This document shows, piece by piece, positions 41,201-50,305 of a stretch of DNA of 64,000 bases. The stretch covers positions 1,054,001 through 1,118,000 of the forward strand of contig NZ_JACHCE010000001.1 in NCBI RefSeq assembly GCF_014200605.1, read 5' to 3'. A program made the translations under genes and the position numbers. The DNA comes from Pedobacter cryoconitis (GTDB lineage: Bacteria; Bacteroidota; Bacteroidia; Sphingobacteriales; Sphingobacteriaceae). Within the stretch, counting starts at the first letter, position 1. Each line of letters begins with the position of its first letter. Under the pieces are notes generated by a model. The model worked only from the letters and a program-made list of their open reading frames with translations. It searched no databases and was not told the origin of the DNA.

Positions 41201-44200
41201 CAGGTACCTGATAAAATTATTCATGCATGGTCGGTTGGTAAACAGGAGGTCACAGTATTTGATCCTCTGGATTGCTATTTCTTCAGTCTTGTAAAACTAG
41301 TCAGATCTATCGGAAACATAGGGGGCGGAGTGACTGGTAAAGAAATTGTACTCCTGACCAATGATCTGTTCAAAATCTCTGGATTTGAAAAAAGTATCCT
41401 CAGTAAATCATTAGCATCTGGCTTATTAAAAGTACTGTCTCAGGAATATCCAACAGTCCTGACCAGTCATATTGATATCACGCTGAAAGAAAAGTATTTC
41501 AGAAAAAATCCTAAACAGTTATTTCATGAAATTGAAAACCGTAGTTCAGGTAAAGTAATTGCTTTAAGAAATGGCTCCAGATGGGTCCAGTCTTATGAGC
41601 AATTAAATGATAACGCTTTTGGTAAAGATACTGGAGTAATTATCAAAGAAGGAGTTTATCTGGTTACCGGAGGTGTTGGGAAACTGGGTTATGTAATTTC
41701 AAAATATCTGCTGGAAAATTTTCAGGCGACAGTGATCTTGCTGGGAAGAACAGATTTAGAAAAAGTAGCGGAATATACAGACGAACATAAGGCAAGTATA
41801 GAAAAAGCTGTAGATGAAAAAATAGAGAGATTAACGGCGCTTAAACAATTGCCGGGCAGAGTATTTTATTTTAAATGCGATATTGGTAATGCAAGTGATT
41901 TTACCGGAGTCAATGAACGGATCGAAAGAACTTTAGGAAAAGTCAATGGTGTATTTCATGCAGCAGGTATCACTGAAACTACACAGACTGATCATTTAAG
42001 GCAAACTGTTCAGTTTACCACTGCTGATTTTCAGGATCAGTTTAAACCAAAAGTAGAGGGTTTAAACGTGTTGGCCAGTATATACAAAAAACAAGATCTG
42101 GATTTTTGTATACTAATCTCTTCTATCTCTTCTATTCTGGGTGGTTTAGGTTTTGCGGGATATGTCCCGGCCAATACCTATATGGATTTTTATATTAATG
42201 CACACAAATCCAGTAGTAAATACAAGAATTGGATAAGTGTGAATCTGGATGGTTTAGATTTTAGTCTTTCGGCGGTAAACAGTCATCTTAATGAAGACGA
42301 TGTAATTCGTGTATTGGAGAAAGTTCTGGGATTCAGACATCTGCCGCAAGTAGTTATCTCTAAAACTGACCTGCATGTTAAAATAGAGAATTGGATTGAT
42401 AAAAAATATATTCTGAATGATAGTGAAGACAATCTTACAGCAGATGAATATAATTTGAATCAGGAGGCAGATAAACTGCTTTCTATGGAAGAAAGACTGC
42501 TCAGATTATGGCAGGACTTTTTTGGTAAACCATCTATTGGTTTAAATGACAACTTTTTTGACATTGGTGGTGATTCTTTGAAGGCACTTACGCTGATTGG
42601 CAGGATACAAAAAAACTTTAATACCAATATCTCTATCAAAGATTTTTTTGATCATGCAACGGTGCTGGATCTGAGTGAAATTATAAAATCCCAGCAAACA
42701 ACTGCTGAAGAGGAAGAAGATAAAGCTGACCATTTCTTTTCTATTCCTAAGTCTGAGGTTAAAGAATATTATCGCTTGTCTTCTGTTCAGAACCGGCTAT
42801 ATTTTCTCTATGAATTTGACCGTGCTTCTTTACTATATAATATGCCCAGAGTGATCCGCTTAAAAGGTAAGCTTGATCCTCAGCTGCTGGAAGGGGCTTT
42901 TCGTCAATTGATTCTTCGGCACGAGATTCTTCGCACTTCTTTTGTGCTTGTGGGAGGGGACCCTTATCAGCATATCGTTGAAGATTTTGATTTTGAGATT
43001 ACCAGATATACTTGTCCTATCAGGGAGGAAGAAGCTGTGATTAATAAGTTTATTCATCCTTTTGACCTTGGAAAGGGGCCTCTGTTACGTGTAGGACTGA
43101 TTGAACTGGATACTGATCATTATCTTTTGATGGTTGATATGCACCATATCGTAATGGATGGGGTTTCTCAGGGTATTCTGATCCGTGACTTTATGGCTTT
43201 GTATAATGGAGACCAGCTTCCTGAACTACGTTTGCAATACCGTGATTATGCAGAATGGCAGCAGGATAATGGACAGCAGGAGCGGTTAAAAGATCAGCGT
43301 TTGTTCTGGCTTAATGTATATGAAGAACTACCGGAATCACTGAACCTGCCTCTAGACTATGTACGTCTTGCAGACAGGAACAGAGAAAGTGCTAAGGTGG
43401 TTTTTGAAATTGGCAGTAAACAGACACAACAATTGAAATTACTGGCAGAGCAGCAGGGCGGTACGCTTTTTATTGTTTTGCTCGCTTTATATAATATTCT
43501 GCTCAGCCGTTTAGGCAACCAGGAAGACATTGTCATTGGTGTACCTACTGCAGGCAGGCCGCATACGGATGTAGAAGAAATGCTGGGCATGTTTGTAAAT
43601 ACCCTGGCGATGAGAAATTATCCGATAGGGGAGCTACGGTTTACTGAGTTTTTAAGAGATGTAAAAAAACGAAGCCTTCAATATTTTGATAACCAGGACT
43701 ATCAGTATGAAGATTTGATTGACGAGCTCAAAGTAGAGCGGAGTTTAGATCATAATCCGCTGTTTGATGTAATGTTTGCCTACGAAAACCTGGAAGAAAT
43801 GGTTTTAGAGCTACCAGGACTTCAACTGGAAAGCTATAGCCGCGAAGAATTGGTTGCTAAGTTTGACCTTGTTTTTACAGCTAGTGAAAGAGATGGAAAG
43901 CTGCAGCTTAATTTTGAATACGCAAAAGATTTATTCACAACTGAAACGATGAACAGGCTGGCAGGATATTATCAGCAAATCGTTTCCTCAATTACTGCAA
44001 CACCAGATATATTGTTAGGTGATATTGAAATACTTTCAGCACAGGAGCGTCAACGTTTATTAGTAGATTTTAATGGGCAGGCTGTTATTTATCCGGCAAA
44101 TAAAACAGTGATAGAACTGTTCGGGGAACAGGCCGGGAAGACGCCTGGTCATCTGGCTGTGATTGGTGAAAATGTAAGCCTGACGTACATAGAACTGGAG

Positions 44201-45925
44201 GAAAAATCTAACCTGGTTGCCCATTATTTAATAAAAAATGGAATTACTCTGGGAGACATTGCAGGTTTATATATGCAAAGATCACCTCAGATGATTGTTT
44301 ATTTATTGGGGATACTGAAAGCTGGCGGAACTTTTCTGGCCATAGATCCGCATACCACTCAGAACAGGGTAAAAGAGTTCGCTGAACAATCTGGGATGAC
44401 CTTGCTGCTAACGGATATAGAATTTGATGTTTCAGTGATACCGGTTACTGTACTGCATGTAAGTCAGGACTCTCATTTAAATGATCAGACGCTCTCAAAA
44501 GGACGGATAGAAACTGTTGTTGCTGCAGATCAGCCTGCTTATATTATCTATACCTCGGGTAGTACAGGTGATCCAAACGGGATACTAATTAACCACTCCT
44601 CTTTACTGGATTATTCGCTCACCTTTAAAAACTACTTTGGGCTGAATGAGCAGGATAAAATTGCACAGCAAGCCTCTTTATCTTTTGATACTTGTATTGA
44701 AGAAATTTTCCCCATTTTAATTTCGGGTGGAGCAATGGTTATTCTTCCGAATGGAGGTTTAGATATTGATGCGCTTTTTGAAGCGATAGAAATCCACCAG
44801 ATCACTGTGCTGAGTTCTGTTCCTCTGGTGATCAATGAAATTAACAGCCGCTGGGATGAATTGAGTAATCTCCGCATTATTATCAGTGGCGGGGACCTGC
44901 TTCAGAAAGAGCATGTAAGTAATTTGATTGGTCGTTATCAACTCTATAATACTTATGGCCCATCTGAATCTACAGTATGTATCACTTATAATAAGATTTC
45001 CACTGAAGAAGATATCTCTTTGTTAGGCAGGCCGATAGCAAACCGGTTTGTTTATATCACGGATAAAAACATGAATTTATGTCCAACTTCTACTTACGGT
45101 GAACTATGTGTTTCCGGGGCTGGGCTGGCAAGGGGATATTTGAACAATGAAAAACTAACAAATGATAAATTTGTAGACCATCCATTTAGAACTGATGGAG
45201 ATTCAAAACTTTATAAAACAGGTGATCTGGCCAGATGGCTGCCTGACGGAAATATAGAATTTCTTGGTAGAAAAGATAATCAGATCAAAATAAGAGGATT
45301 TCGTGTAGAGCTGAATGAAATCCAGAAAAAATTGTCAAAATACGAGGGGATACAAGATGTAATTGTTTCTTCGGGAGATCGGTTTGGTGAGAAGTACCTG
45401 GTTGCTTATTATGTTTCAATCCTTGAAATACCGCCTGTTGAACTGAGAAACTACTTGTTGGAAATACTTCCAAATTATATGGTTCCCGCTTATTATTTGC
45501 GTTTAGACCAATTTCCAGTTAACAAAAATGGAAAGATCGATACGAAACTATTACCACCTGTAGTTTTAAGCGCGGTTGAAATAACTACTGCCGCTGAAAA
45601 TGAAACCCAGCGTAAACTTATCATATTATGGTCTGAAGTGCTTCATATCGATCAGAATATGATTGGGACAGAGAGTAATTTTTTTGATCTGGGCGGACAT
45701 TCTTTAAGTCTGCTGAAGCTTACCTATAAAATTAACCAAACATTTAACCTCGATTTATCGGTAGCAAAAATGTTCAAGTATCCTACCGTATCCTCTTTAG
45801 CCAGTTTAATCGATAAGCCAGATAATTTTTCAGTAGAAAACTATAATTCTGAGGTCAAAGAAGAGATCGATCAGATGCAGGACACATTTGCACTATTAGC
45901 TGGCAGAAACGAAGAAAATAATTAA
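38231..45925 (+). CDS. Hybrid PKS-NRPS: KS-AT-KR-ACP-C-A(Lys-like)-T
   Basis: A 2564-residue protein. The KS (about 4-430) has Cys178 in NTACSTSLVA and both histidine motifs (ETHGTATPLGDP, KPNIGHLDMAAG). The AT (about 525-820) has GHSIGEYVAA (Ser621) and SHAFHSS, which suggests malonyl-CoA. A KR follows (LVTGGVGKLG near 1144; YVPANTYMD near 1314). No DH or ER is seen, so the product is a beta-hydroxyl. The ACP has Ser1449 (DIGGDSLKA). The C domain has HHIVMDG at 1638. The A domain (YTSGSTGDP, NTYGPSEST) reads DTESIGTVC(K), close to the bacitracin Lys code DAESIGSVCK; a diaminobutyrate-like residue is an alternative. The T domain has Ser2491. Confidence 0.93.
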   Translation: MDKYTGFEIAIIGMSCRFPGADNTSEFWENIKNGKNSISYFSEEELIENGVTAQEINNPFYVKANSYVKNKEFFDAEFFGYRPEEAMIMDPQIRVFHEVCWEAIEDAGYNLSNCDKNIGLFAGGATNLAWENHAVFLNREGLVDGYTASQVRNVTFMNAIIAYFFNLQGPALYLNTACSTSLVAIQRACLSLLLRECDMALAGGVTINNNLNIGYLYQEGMINSPDGYCRTFDAQANGTVGGEGAGVILLKRLEDAIRDKDNIQAIIKGGAINNDGNNKQAFAAPSVNGQYKNIIKALKTAGVEPSTVGFIETHGTATPLGDPIEVEALSKAYQTLNLSNFCALGSVKPNIGHLDMAAGVAGLIKAVLALKNKSLPPVINYEQPNRNIDFENSAFYVNQALKPWNKMNGRLRRAAVNSLGIGGTNAHVILEEAPFLKQTPDLAEFKLLLFSAKSKQSLYRYLEKFLYFLENEEEAKLEDIAYTLQIGRSSFSHQKAVVCKDREEAKQLLKDLLTTTSFDTEENQKPKVVFMFSGQGSQYVNMGKDLYLNDSYFKGVMDKCFEIAETLCGKDLSAVLFNARPEYNDLDHTEYTQPCLFIIEYALAKTLMNLGITPDVMIGHSIGEYVAACISGVISLEDALAIVIKRGELMSQTKDGRMLSIRITEQVLTGLLKDQPELEIAAINSTGLCVVSGGKNAISTFETLLKESGFEAQPVKASHAFHSSLMEDIRESFENEIRKYSFKQPQIPYVSCLTGHLVELDDLVKPAYWFNQLRHTVKFKEGITQILKLSDQSPLFIEVGPGNVLSSFLNANNEIQPEIKKVNLLRHPRHTLNDYKFFLQSIAELWINGLKLDWEKLYGDQKGKRISVPTYAFEKLKYPVKVDTKRLLSKLTESKIPDEARGFQNWFYTPTWKRGNHLLPVNRAVNSVLVFADQLGIVESLATYFNKNGTTMVIVKTGIEFSEESSGVFTIHPEKEGDYDNLMATLFNRNQVPDKIIHAWSVGKQEVTVFDPLDCYFFSLVKLVRSIGNIGGGVTGKEIVLLTNDLFKISGFEKSILSKSLASGLLKVLSQEYPTVLTSHIDITLKEKYFRKNPKQLFHEIENRSSGKVIALRNGSRWVQSYEQLNDNAFGKDTGVIIKEGVYLVTGGVGKLGYVISKYLLENFQATVILLGRTDLEKVAEYTDEHKASIEKAVDEKIERLTALKQLPGRVFYFKCDIGNASDFTGVNERIERTLGKVNGVFHAAGITETTQTDHLRQTVQFTTADFQDQFKPKVEGLNVLASIYKKQDLDFCILISSISSILGGLGFAGYVPANTYMDFYINAHKSSSKYKNWISVNLDGLDFSLSAVNSHLNEDDVIRVLEKVLGFRHLPQVVISKTDLHVKIENWIDKKYILNDSEDNLTADEYNLNQEADKLLSMEERLLRLWQDFFGKPSIGLNDNFFDIGGDSLKALTLIGRIQKNFNTNISIKDFFDHATVLDLSEIIKSQQTTAEEEEDKADHFFSIPKSEVKEYYRLSSVQNRLYFLYEFDRASLLYNMPRVIRLKGKLDPQLLEGAFRQLILRHEILRTSFVLVGGDPYQHIVEDFDFEITRYTCPIREEEAVINKFIHPFDLGKGPLLRVGLIELDTDHYLLMVDMHHIVMDGVSQGILIRDFMALYNGDQLPELRLQYRDYAEWQQDNGQQERLKDQRLFWLNVYEELPESLNLPLDYVRLADRNRESAKVVFEIGSKQTQQLKLLAEQQGGTLFIVLLALYNILLSRLGNQEDIVIGVPTAGRPHTDVEEMLGMFVNTLAMRNYPIGELRFTEFLRDVKKRSLQYFDNQDYQYEDLIDELKVERSLDHNPLFDVMFAYENLEEMVLELPGLQLESYSREELVAKFDLVFTASERDGKLQLNFEYAKDLFTTETMNRLAGYYQQIVSSITATPDILLGDIEILSAQERQRLLVDFNGQAVIYPANKTVIELFGEQAGKTPGHLAVIGENVSLTYIELEEKSNLVAHYLIKNGITLGDIAGLYMQRSPQMIVYLLGILKAGGTFLAIDPHTTQNRVKEFAEQSGMTLLLTDIEFDVSVIPVTVLHVSQDSHLNDQTLSKGRIETVVAADQPAYIIYTSGSTGDPNGILINHSSLLDYSLTFKNYFGLNEQDKIAQQASLSFDTCIEEIFPILISGGAMVILPNGGLDIDALFEAIEIHQITVLSSVPLVINEINSRWDELSNLRIIISGGDLLQKEHVSNLIGRYQLYNTYGPSESTVCITYNKISTEEDISLLGRPIANRFVYITDKNMNLCPTSTYGELCVSGAGLARGYLNNEKLTNDKFVDHPFRTDGDSKLYKTGDLARWLPDGNIEFLGRKDNQIKIRGFRVELNEIQKKLSKYEGIQDVIVSSGDRFGEKYLVAYYVSILEIPPVELRNYLLEILPNYMVPAYYLRLDQFPVNKNGKIDTKLLPPVVLSAVEITTAAENETQRKLIILWSEVLHIDQNMIGTESNFFDLGGHSLSLLKLTYKINQTFNLDLSVAKMFKYPTVSSLASLIDKPDNFSVENYNSEVKEEIDQMQDTFALLAGRNEENN

Positions 45926-45926
45926 T

Positions 45927-48900
45927 ATGACAAAATACTCAGGATTAGAAATAGCTGTTATAGGAATGTCAGCCCGTTTTCCAAAGGCAAAAAATATAGC
46001 TCAGTATTGGCAGAATATACAAAATGGAGATGATTGTATTAGCGACTTTACAGATGAGGAGCTATTGCAGGCTGGTGTAGCTCCTGAACTGCTTTACAAT
46101 TCATCTTATATCAAATCGGGCGGTTATCTTGCTGATAAAAAGTATTTTGACTACAAGTTTTTTGATTATAAGCCTAATGAGGCCGAATTACTTGACCCGC
46201 AGATTCGTATATTCCATGAATGCTGCTGGGAAGCTTTAGAAGACAGCGGATATAACAGTTTTGATTATCCCGGTAAAATCGGACTTTATGGAACTGGCAG
46301 TAATAATCTGGGATGGGAAATATATGCCCGTTTAAAGAACAGGGAATTGATGCTGGATGAGTATAGTGTTGATTTATTATCCAGTATTCATTATTTATGT
46401 TCCAGGGTTTCCTATAAACTCAATTTAAGGGGACCATCATTATTCGTACATACTGCCTGTTCCTCTTCCTTACTTGCCATTAATAAGGCATGTACTGCAT
46501 TATTGATGGGAGAATGTTCTCTGGCAATAGCCGGCGGAGTGAGCTTAATCAATAATTCGAAACGGGGTTATCTTTATGAACAGGGAATGATCTATGCTAA
46601 AGATGGCAGGTGCAAACCATTTGATGCGGATTCTAGCGGAACTATTGGTGGTGAGGGAAGTGGAGTGGTTATCCTTAAGAAACTGAAGGATGCCATAGCA
46701 GATGGTGATCATATTTATGCAGTGATTAAGGGAAGTGCAGTAAATAATGATGGAAATGATAAAGTTGGTTTTACAGCACCCAGTATAAAAGGCCAGAGAG
46801 ATGCCATAGTTAAAGCCCAGCGGATGGCAAATGTTCATCCAGATACGATAGGCTATATAGAAACACATGGGACAGCTACTAATTTAGGGGACCCGATAGA
46901 AATAGAAGCTTTAAATGAAGCCTTTCAACTGAACGGTAGTAATTTAAAGGCTAACCAATGTGCCATCGGGTCTGTAAAAGCAAATATCGGACATCTTGAT
47001 ACTACAGCGGGTATAGCCAGTTTTATTAAAGCAGTACTGGCCTTAAAACATTCAAAGATTCCACCCTGCGTAAATTTTACAGCGCCAAACCCGAAGATAA
47101 ATTTCAAATCTGGACCTTTTTATGTCAATAATAAATTACAGGACTGGCCTGTTTCTGCTAACCCTTTCAGAGCAGGTGTGAGCTCTTTTGGTATTGGTGG
47201 AACAAATGTTCACCTGATACTGGAACAATTTGTTGGTGAAGTGGTCTTGAAAAAGGAGAAAGACAACGATGTTTTCTTATTGCCGATCTCAGCGAAATCT
47301 CCTGAGAGTTTAGGTAACCATATTAAATCATATAGTCATTTTTTAAAGGATAATCTGGTAGATATGGCAGACTTTGCTTACAGCCTGCAGGTGGGTAGAA
47401 TGCATTTCAATTACCGTAAAATGCTGGTATGCCATAATAAGGAAGAGGCGATGTTAAAACTGACTGACCCTGAATTTTTATTTAGTGAACCCCTGCCTGA
47501 AATTAACAGGGAGCCAAATATTGTGTTCATGTTTCCTGGACAAGGTACACAATATACCGGAATGTATAAGGCGCTTTATGATCAGGAACCTGATTTTAAA
47601 AAATTGGCAGATCAATGTTTTGAAATTTCCAGGAAATATACAAATGCTGACTTATATGAGATCTGGCTTGGACCTGATCGGGATGGTGGACTCCATGATA
47701 TTCATCAGACTCAATATACGCAACCTTTACTCTTCATTTTTGAATATACGCTTGCCAGGCTGGTGATAGATTGGGGTATACAACCCAATTACATGATTGG
47801 ACATAGCTTAGGAGAATATGTTGCTGCTTGTTTAAGCGGAGTTTTTACACTGGATACGGCGATCCGCTTAGTTATTGCAAGGGGAGAGTTAATTGCTACA
47901 ACAGCATCGGGTGCTATGTTAAGTGTACAAACGGGGGCTGGAAAATTAATTGGATATCTGAACGAATTTGAAGGGGTAGAAATTGCTGCGATTAATAGTG
48001 AACTATCTGTGGTAGTATCCGGAACGGAAAGTGGAATTGGAGAGCTGGAAAGGAAATTAAATTTAGCAGGATATCTGACAAAAAGGTTACTGACTTCTCA
48101 TGGGTTTCATTCTCATTTAATGGAAGATATATTAAATGACTTTGAACTAAATTTTGAGTCTGTGACGATGGGGAAACCCGATATACAGTTTATTTCAAAT
48201 GTGAGCGGAAATTTAGCAACACATGAACAGGTTAGCGATTCAGCTTACTGGAAAGAACAAATACGCAAACCGGTTAATTTTCTGAGTGGAATAAATGGGC
48301 TCATGGCTATGGAAAATACAATTTTCATTGAATTGGGACCTGGTAATACCTTAACGAACTTTATCAGAGATAATAATCTGCTCAAGAAAACGCATACGCT
48401 GATCAATACGGTGCGCAATAGAAAACAGGTTTGTGATGACAGGGAATATCTGTATGGAAAAATTGGTCAGCTCTGGCTAAATGGCGTTAAAATAAAATGG
48501 TCTGGTTTTGCCGCTCAGGAAAAAAGATCAAGAATCTCTTTGCCGACCTATTCATTTGCCAGATCAGCGTTTGAAGCTGATATCGATATTGAGAAAATAT
48601 TAGGTTTTGGAGCCGGAACAACACTGGCCCCTCAATTCAATGGTAGTGCTGAAGAAACAGCAGCTGTGTTGACAGGGGAAAAGGCCTCTGTTAATGGATC
48701 AGATGAGCTTTCAAAGGAAACTGATCTTGCACCTGAAGATATTATACAACAGCTGTTTGAAAAGATTTTTGGCCGCAAAGGAATCAGTCATTTTGAGAAT
48801 TTTTTTGAAATTGGTGGTGATTCTATTACAGCTATACAACTTAAGAATTTAATATATAATGAGTTGAAGGTTAATATATCTGTGAATGAAATATTTGAAA

Positions 48901-50258
48901 ACCCTGTAATCTATGATTTGTCTTTACTGGTTAAAGCACATCAGCAAGTGCCGGAAAATAGTTTGAATACTTTATTGAACCGGGACCAGACTGCAAGCCG
49001 TTATACGGCTTCTCCAGCTCAGAAAAGGATATATTTTCAACAGATACTAGACGAATCAAGTACAATATTTAATATTTCAGCTGCGCTTAAAACTGAAAAA
49101 AGTATTGATGTCTATCAATTGATTCAATCTCTGGATCGGTTAATTGAAAGACATGCGGGGTTGAGGACCAGCTTTCAACTGGAAAACGGAGATCTTTTAC
49201 AACGGATTGAGGCGGAGTGGGATCTTGATTTTGAGAACTTAACAGGGAAATTTAAAAATGTAGAAGAAGCCTTTAAGACTTTTGTTCGTCCTTTTGACCT
49301 ATCTGGTGGATCTTTGGTTCGCTTTGGACTGATAGAAGAAAGTCTGACCAGTATTTTATTTATTGACGTACATCACCTGGTCTGTGATGGTTTATCTCTG
49401 AATATTCTGATCCGTGATTTCTGTGAGCTCTTTTTGAAAAGAGAATTGCCTGCACCAGGTATGAATTATATTGACTATTCCATCTGGCAAGCTGAAAATT
49501 TAGATTTTAATAAACAAAGGGCTTATTGGAAAGCAGAGCTTTCAGGTGATTTACCACAGCTAAATTTCCCTAAACTCACGGAGGAAAAAATATTTTCTGC
49601 ACATCAGGCATCCAGCGAAACATTGCGGATAAATGGAGAACTGTATCAGGAAACCAAAAAGCTATCCAGGTTAAGTGAGACCACCGACTTTATGTTGCTG
49701 CTGGCCATCAGTAGTGTGCTTTTATCGAAGTTATCTGGAAATCAGGAGATCATTATCGGTACTGATGCTTCGGGAAGAAGTATCCCTGAATTTGAAAATA
49801 TCGTAGGCACTTTTGTGAATATACTACCTGTGCGGAACAGAATTGATGAGGAAGATACTTTCGATGTGTTTTTAAATCAGGTGAAACATCAGGTGATGGC
49901 TGCTTATGAAAATCAGGATGTTCAATTTGATGAAATGATTGAACTGGCAGATCAAAAATCATTGCTGACCGCAAACCCGATTTTTGACGTTCATTTTTCT
50001 TTTTCAAATACTTTTACGGCGAAGGCACAACTGACTGAGCTAAGGATCAGTCCTTTAAATTTAGATATTCAGGCAACGACAGAATATGAACTAAAGATAG
50101 AGATCAGAGAAGCTGAAGGATACTTTGATGTGGTATTCATTTATGACAATGAGGTTTATGATCAGGAGTTCATCCAGATTTTTACCCTGTACTTTAAGAA
50201 CATTACAGCAGCCATTACCAGTAACAGGCTGGTTAGAATTGGTGATATCGCACTATAA
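45927..50258 (+). CDS. Hybrid PKS-NRPS: KS-AT-ACP-C
   Basis: A 1443-residue protein. The KS (about 4-430) has Cys178 in HTACSSSLLA with intact ETHGTATNLGDP and KANIGHLDTTAG. The AT has GHSLGEYVAA (Ser627) and SHGFHSH. An ACP follows (EIGGDSITA, Ser966), then a C domain (about 1020-1430) with HHLVCDG at His1149. No reductive domain is present, so a beta-keto unit is expected unless modified in trans. It starts 1 bp after the preceding stop. The C-terminal C domain has no A-T partner on the same polypeptide. The matching A-T is most likely at 52196, beyond the asparagine synthetase gene. Confidence 0.93.
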   Translation: MTKYSGLEIAVIGMSARFPKAKNIAQYWQNIQNGDDCISDFTDEELLQAGVAPELLYNSSYIKSGGYLADKKYFDYKFFDYKPNEAELLDPQIRIFHECCWEALEDSGYNSFDYPGKIGLYGTGSNNLGWEIYARLKNRELMLDEYSVDLLSSIHYLCSRVSYKLNLRGPSLFVHTACSSSLLAINKACTALLMGECSLAIAGGVSLINNSKRGYLYEQGMIYAKDGRCKPFDADSSGTIGGEGSGVVILKKLKDAIADGDHIYAVIKGSAVNNDGNDKVGFTAPSIKGQRDAIVKAQRMANVHPDTIGYIETHGTATNLGDPIEIEALNEAFQLNGSNLKANQCAIGSVKANIGHLDTTAGIASFIKAVLALKHSKIPPCVNFTAPNPKINFKSGPFYVNNKLQDWPVSANPFRAGVSSFGIGGTNVHLILEQFVGEVVLKKEKDNDVFLLPISAKSPESLGNHIKSYSHFLKDNLVDMADFAYSLQVGRMHFNYRKMLVCHNKEEAMLKLTDPEFLFSEPLPEINREPNIVFMFPGQGTQYTGMYKALYDQEPDFKKLADQCFEISRKYTNADLYEIWLGPDRDGGLHDIHQTQYTQPLLFIFEYTLARLVIDWGIQPNYMIGHSLGEYVAACLSGVFTLDTAIRLVIARGELIATTASGAMLSVQTGAGKLIGYLNEFEGVEIAAINSELSVVVSGTESGIGELERKLNLAGYLTKRLLTSHGFHSHLMEDILNDFELNFESVTMGKPDIQFISNVSGNLATHEQVSDSAYWKEQIRKPVNFLSGINGLMAMENTIFIELGPGNTLTNFIRDNNLLKKTHTLINTVRNRKQVCDDREYLYGKIGQLWLNGVKIKWSGFAAQEKRSRISLPTYSFARSAFEADIDIEKILGFGAGTTLAPQFNGSAEETAAVLTGEKASVNGSDELSKETDLAPEDIIQQLFEKIFGRKGISHFENFFEIGGDSITAIQLKNLIYNELKVNISVNEIFENPVIYDLSLLVKAHQQVPENSLNTLLNRDQTASRYTASPAQKRIYFQQILDESSTIFNISAALKTEKSIDVYQLIQSLDRLIERHAGLRTSFQLENGDLLQRIEAEWDLDFENLTGKFKNVEEAFKTFVRPFDLSGGSLVRFGLIEESLTSILFIDVHHLVCDGLSLNILIRDFCELFLKRELPAPGMNYIDYSIWQAENLDFNKQRAYWKAELSGDLPQLNFPKLTEEKIFSAHQASSETLRINGELYQETKKLSRLSETTDFMLLLAISSVLLSKLSGNQEIIIGTDASGRSIPEFENIVGTFVNILPVRNRIDEEDTFDVFLNQVKHQVMAAYENQDVQFDEMIELADQKSLLTANPIFDVHFSFSNTFTAKAQLTELRISPLNLDIQATTEYELKIEIREAEGYFDVVFIYDNEVYDQEFIQIFTLYFKNITAAITSNRLVRIGDIAL

Positions 50259-50305
50259 TATCCGTTTGATAATAAACCTAATTTTTTATATAAATACTAA
50301 GACAA

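Noticed and set aside
41650..42370. A dehydratase domain in the reducing PKS module
   Set aside because: Only a KR with its structural subdomain is visible between AT and ACP; no HxxxGxxxxP motif was found.
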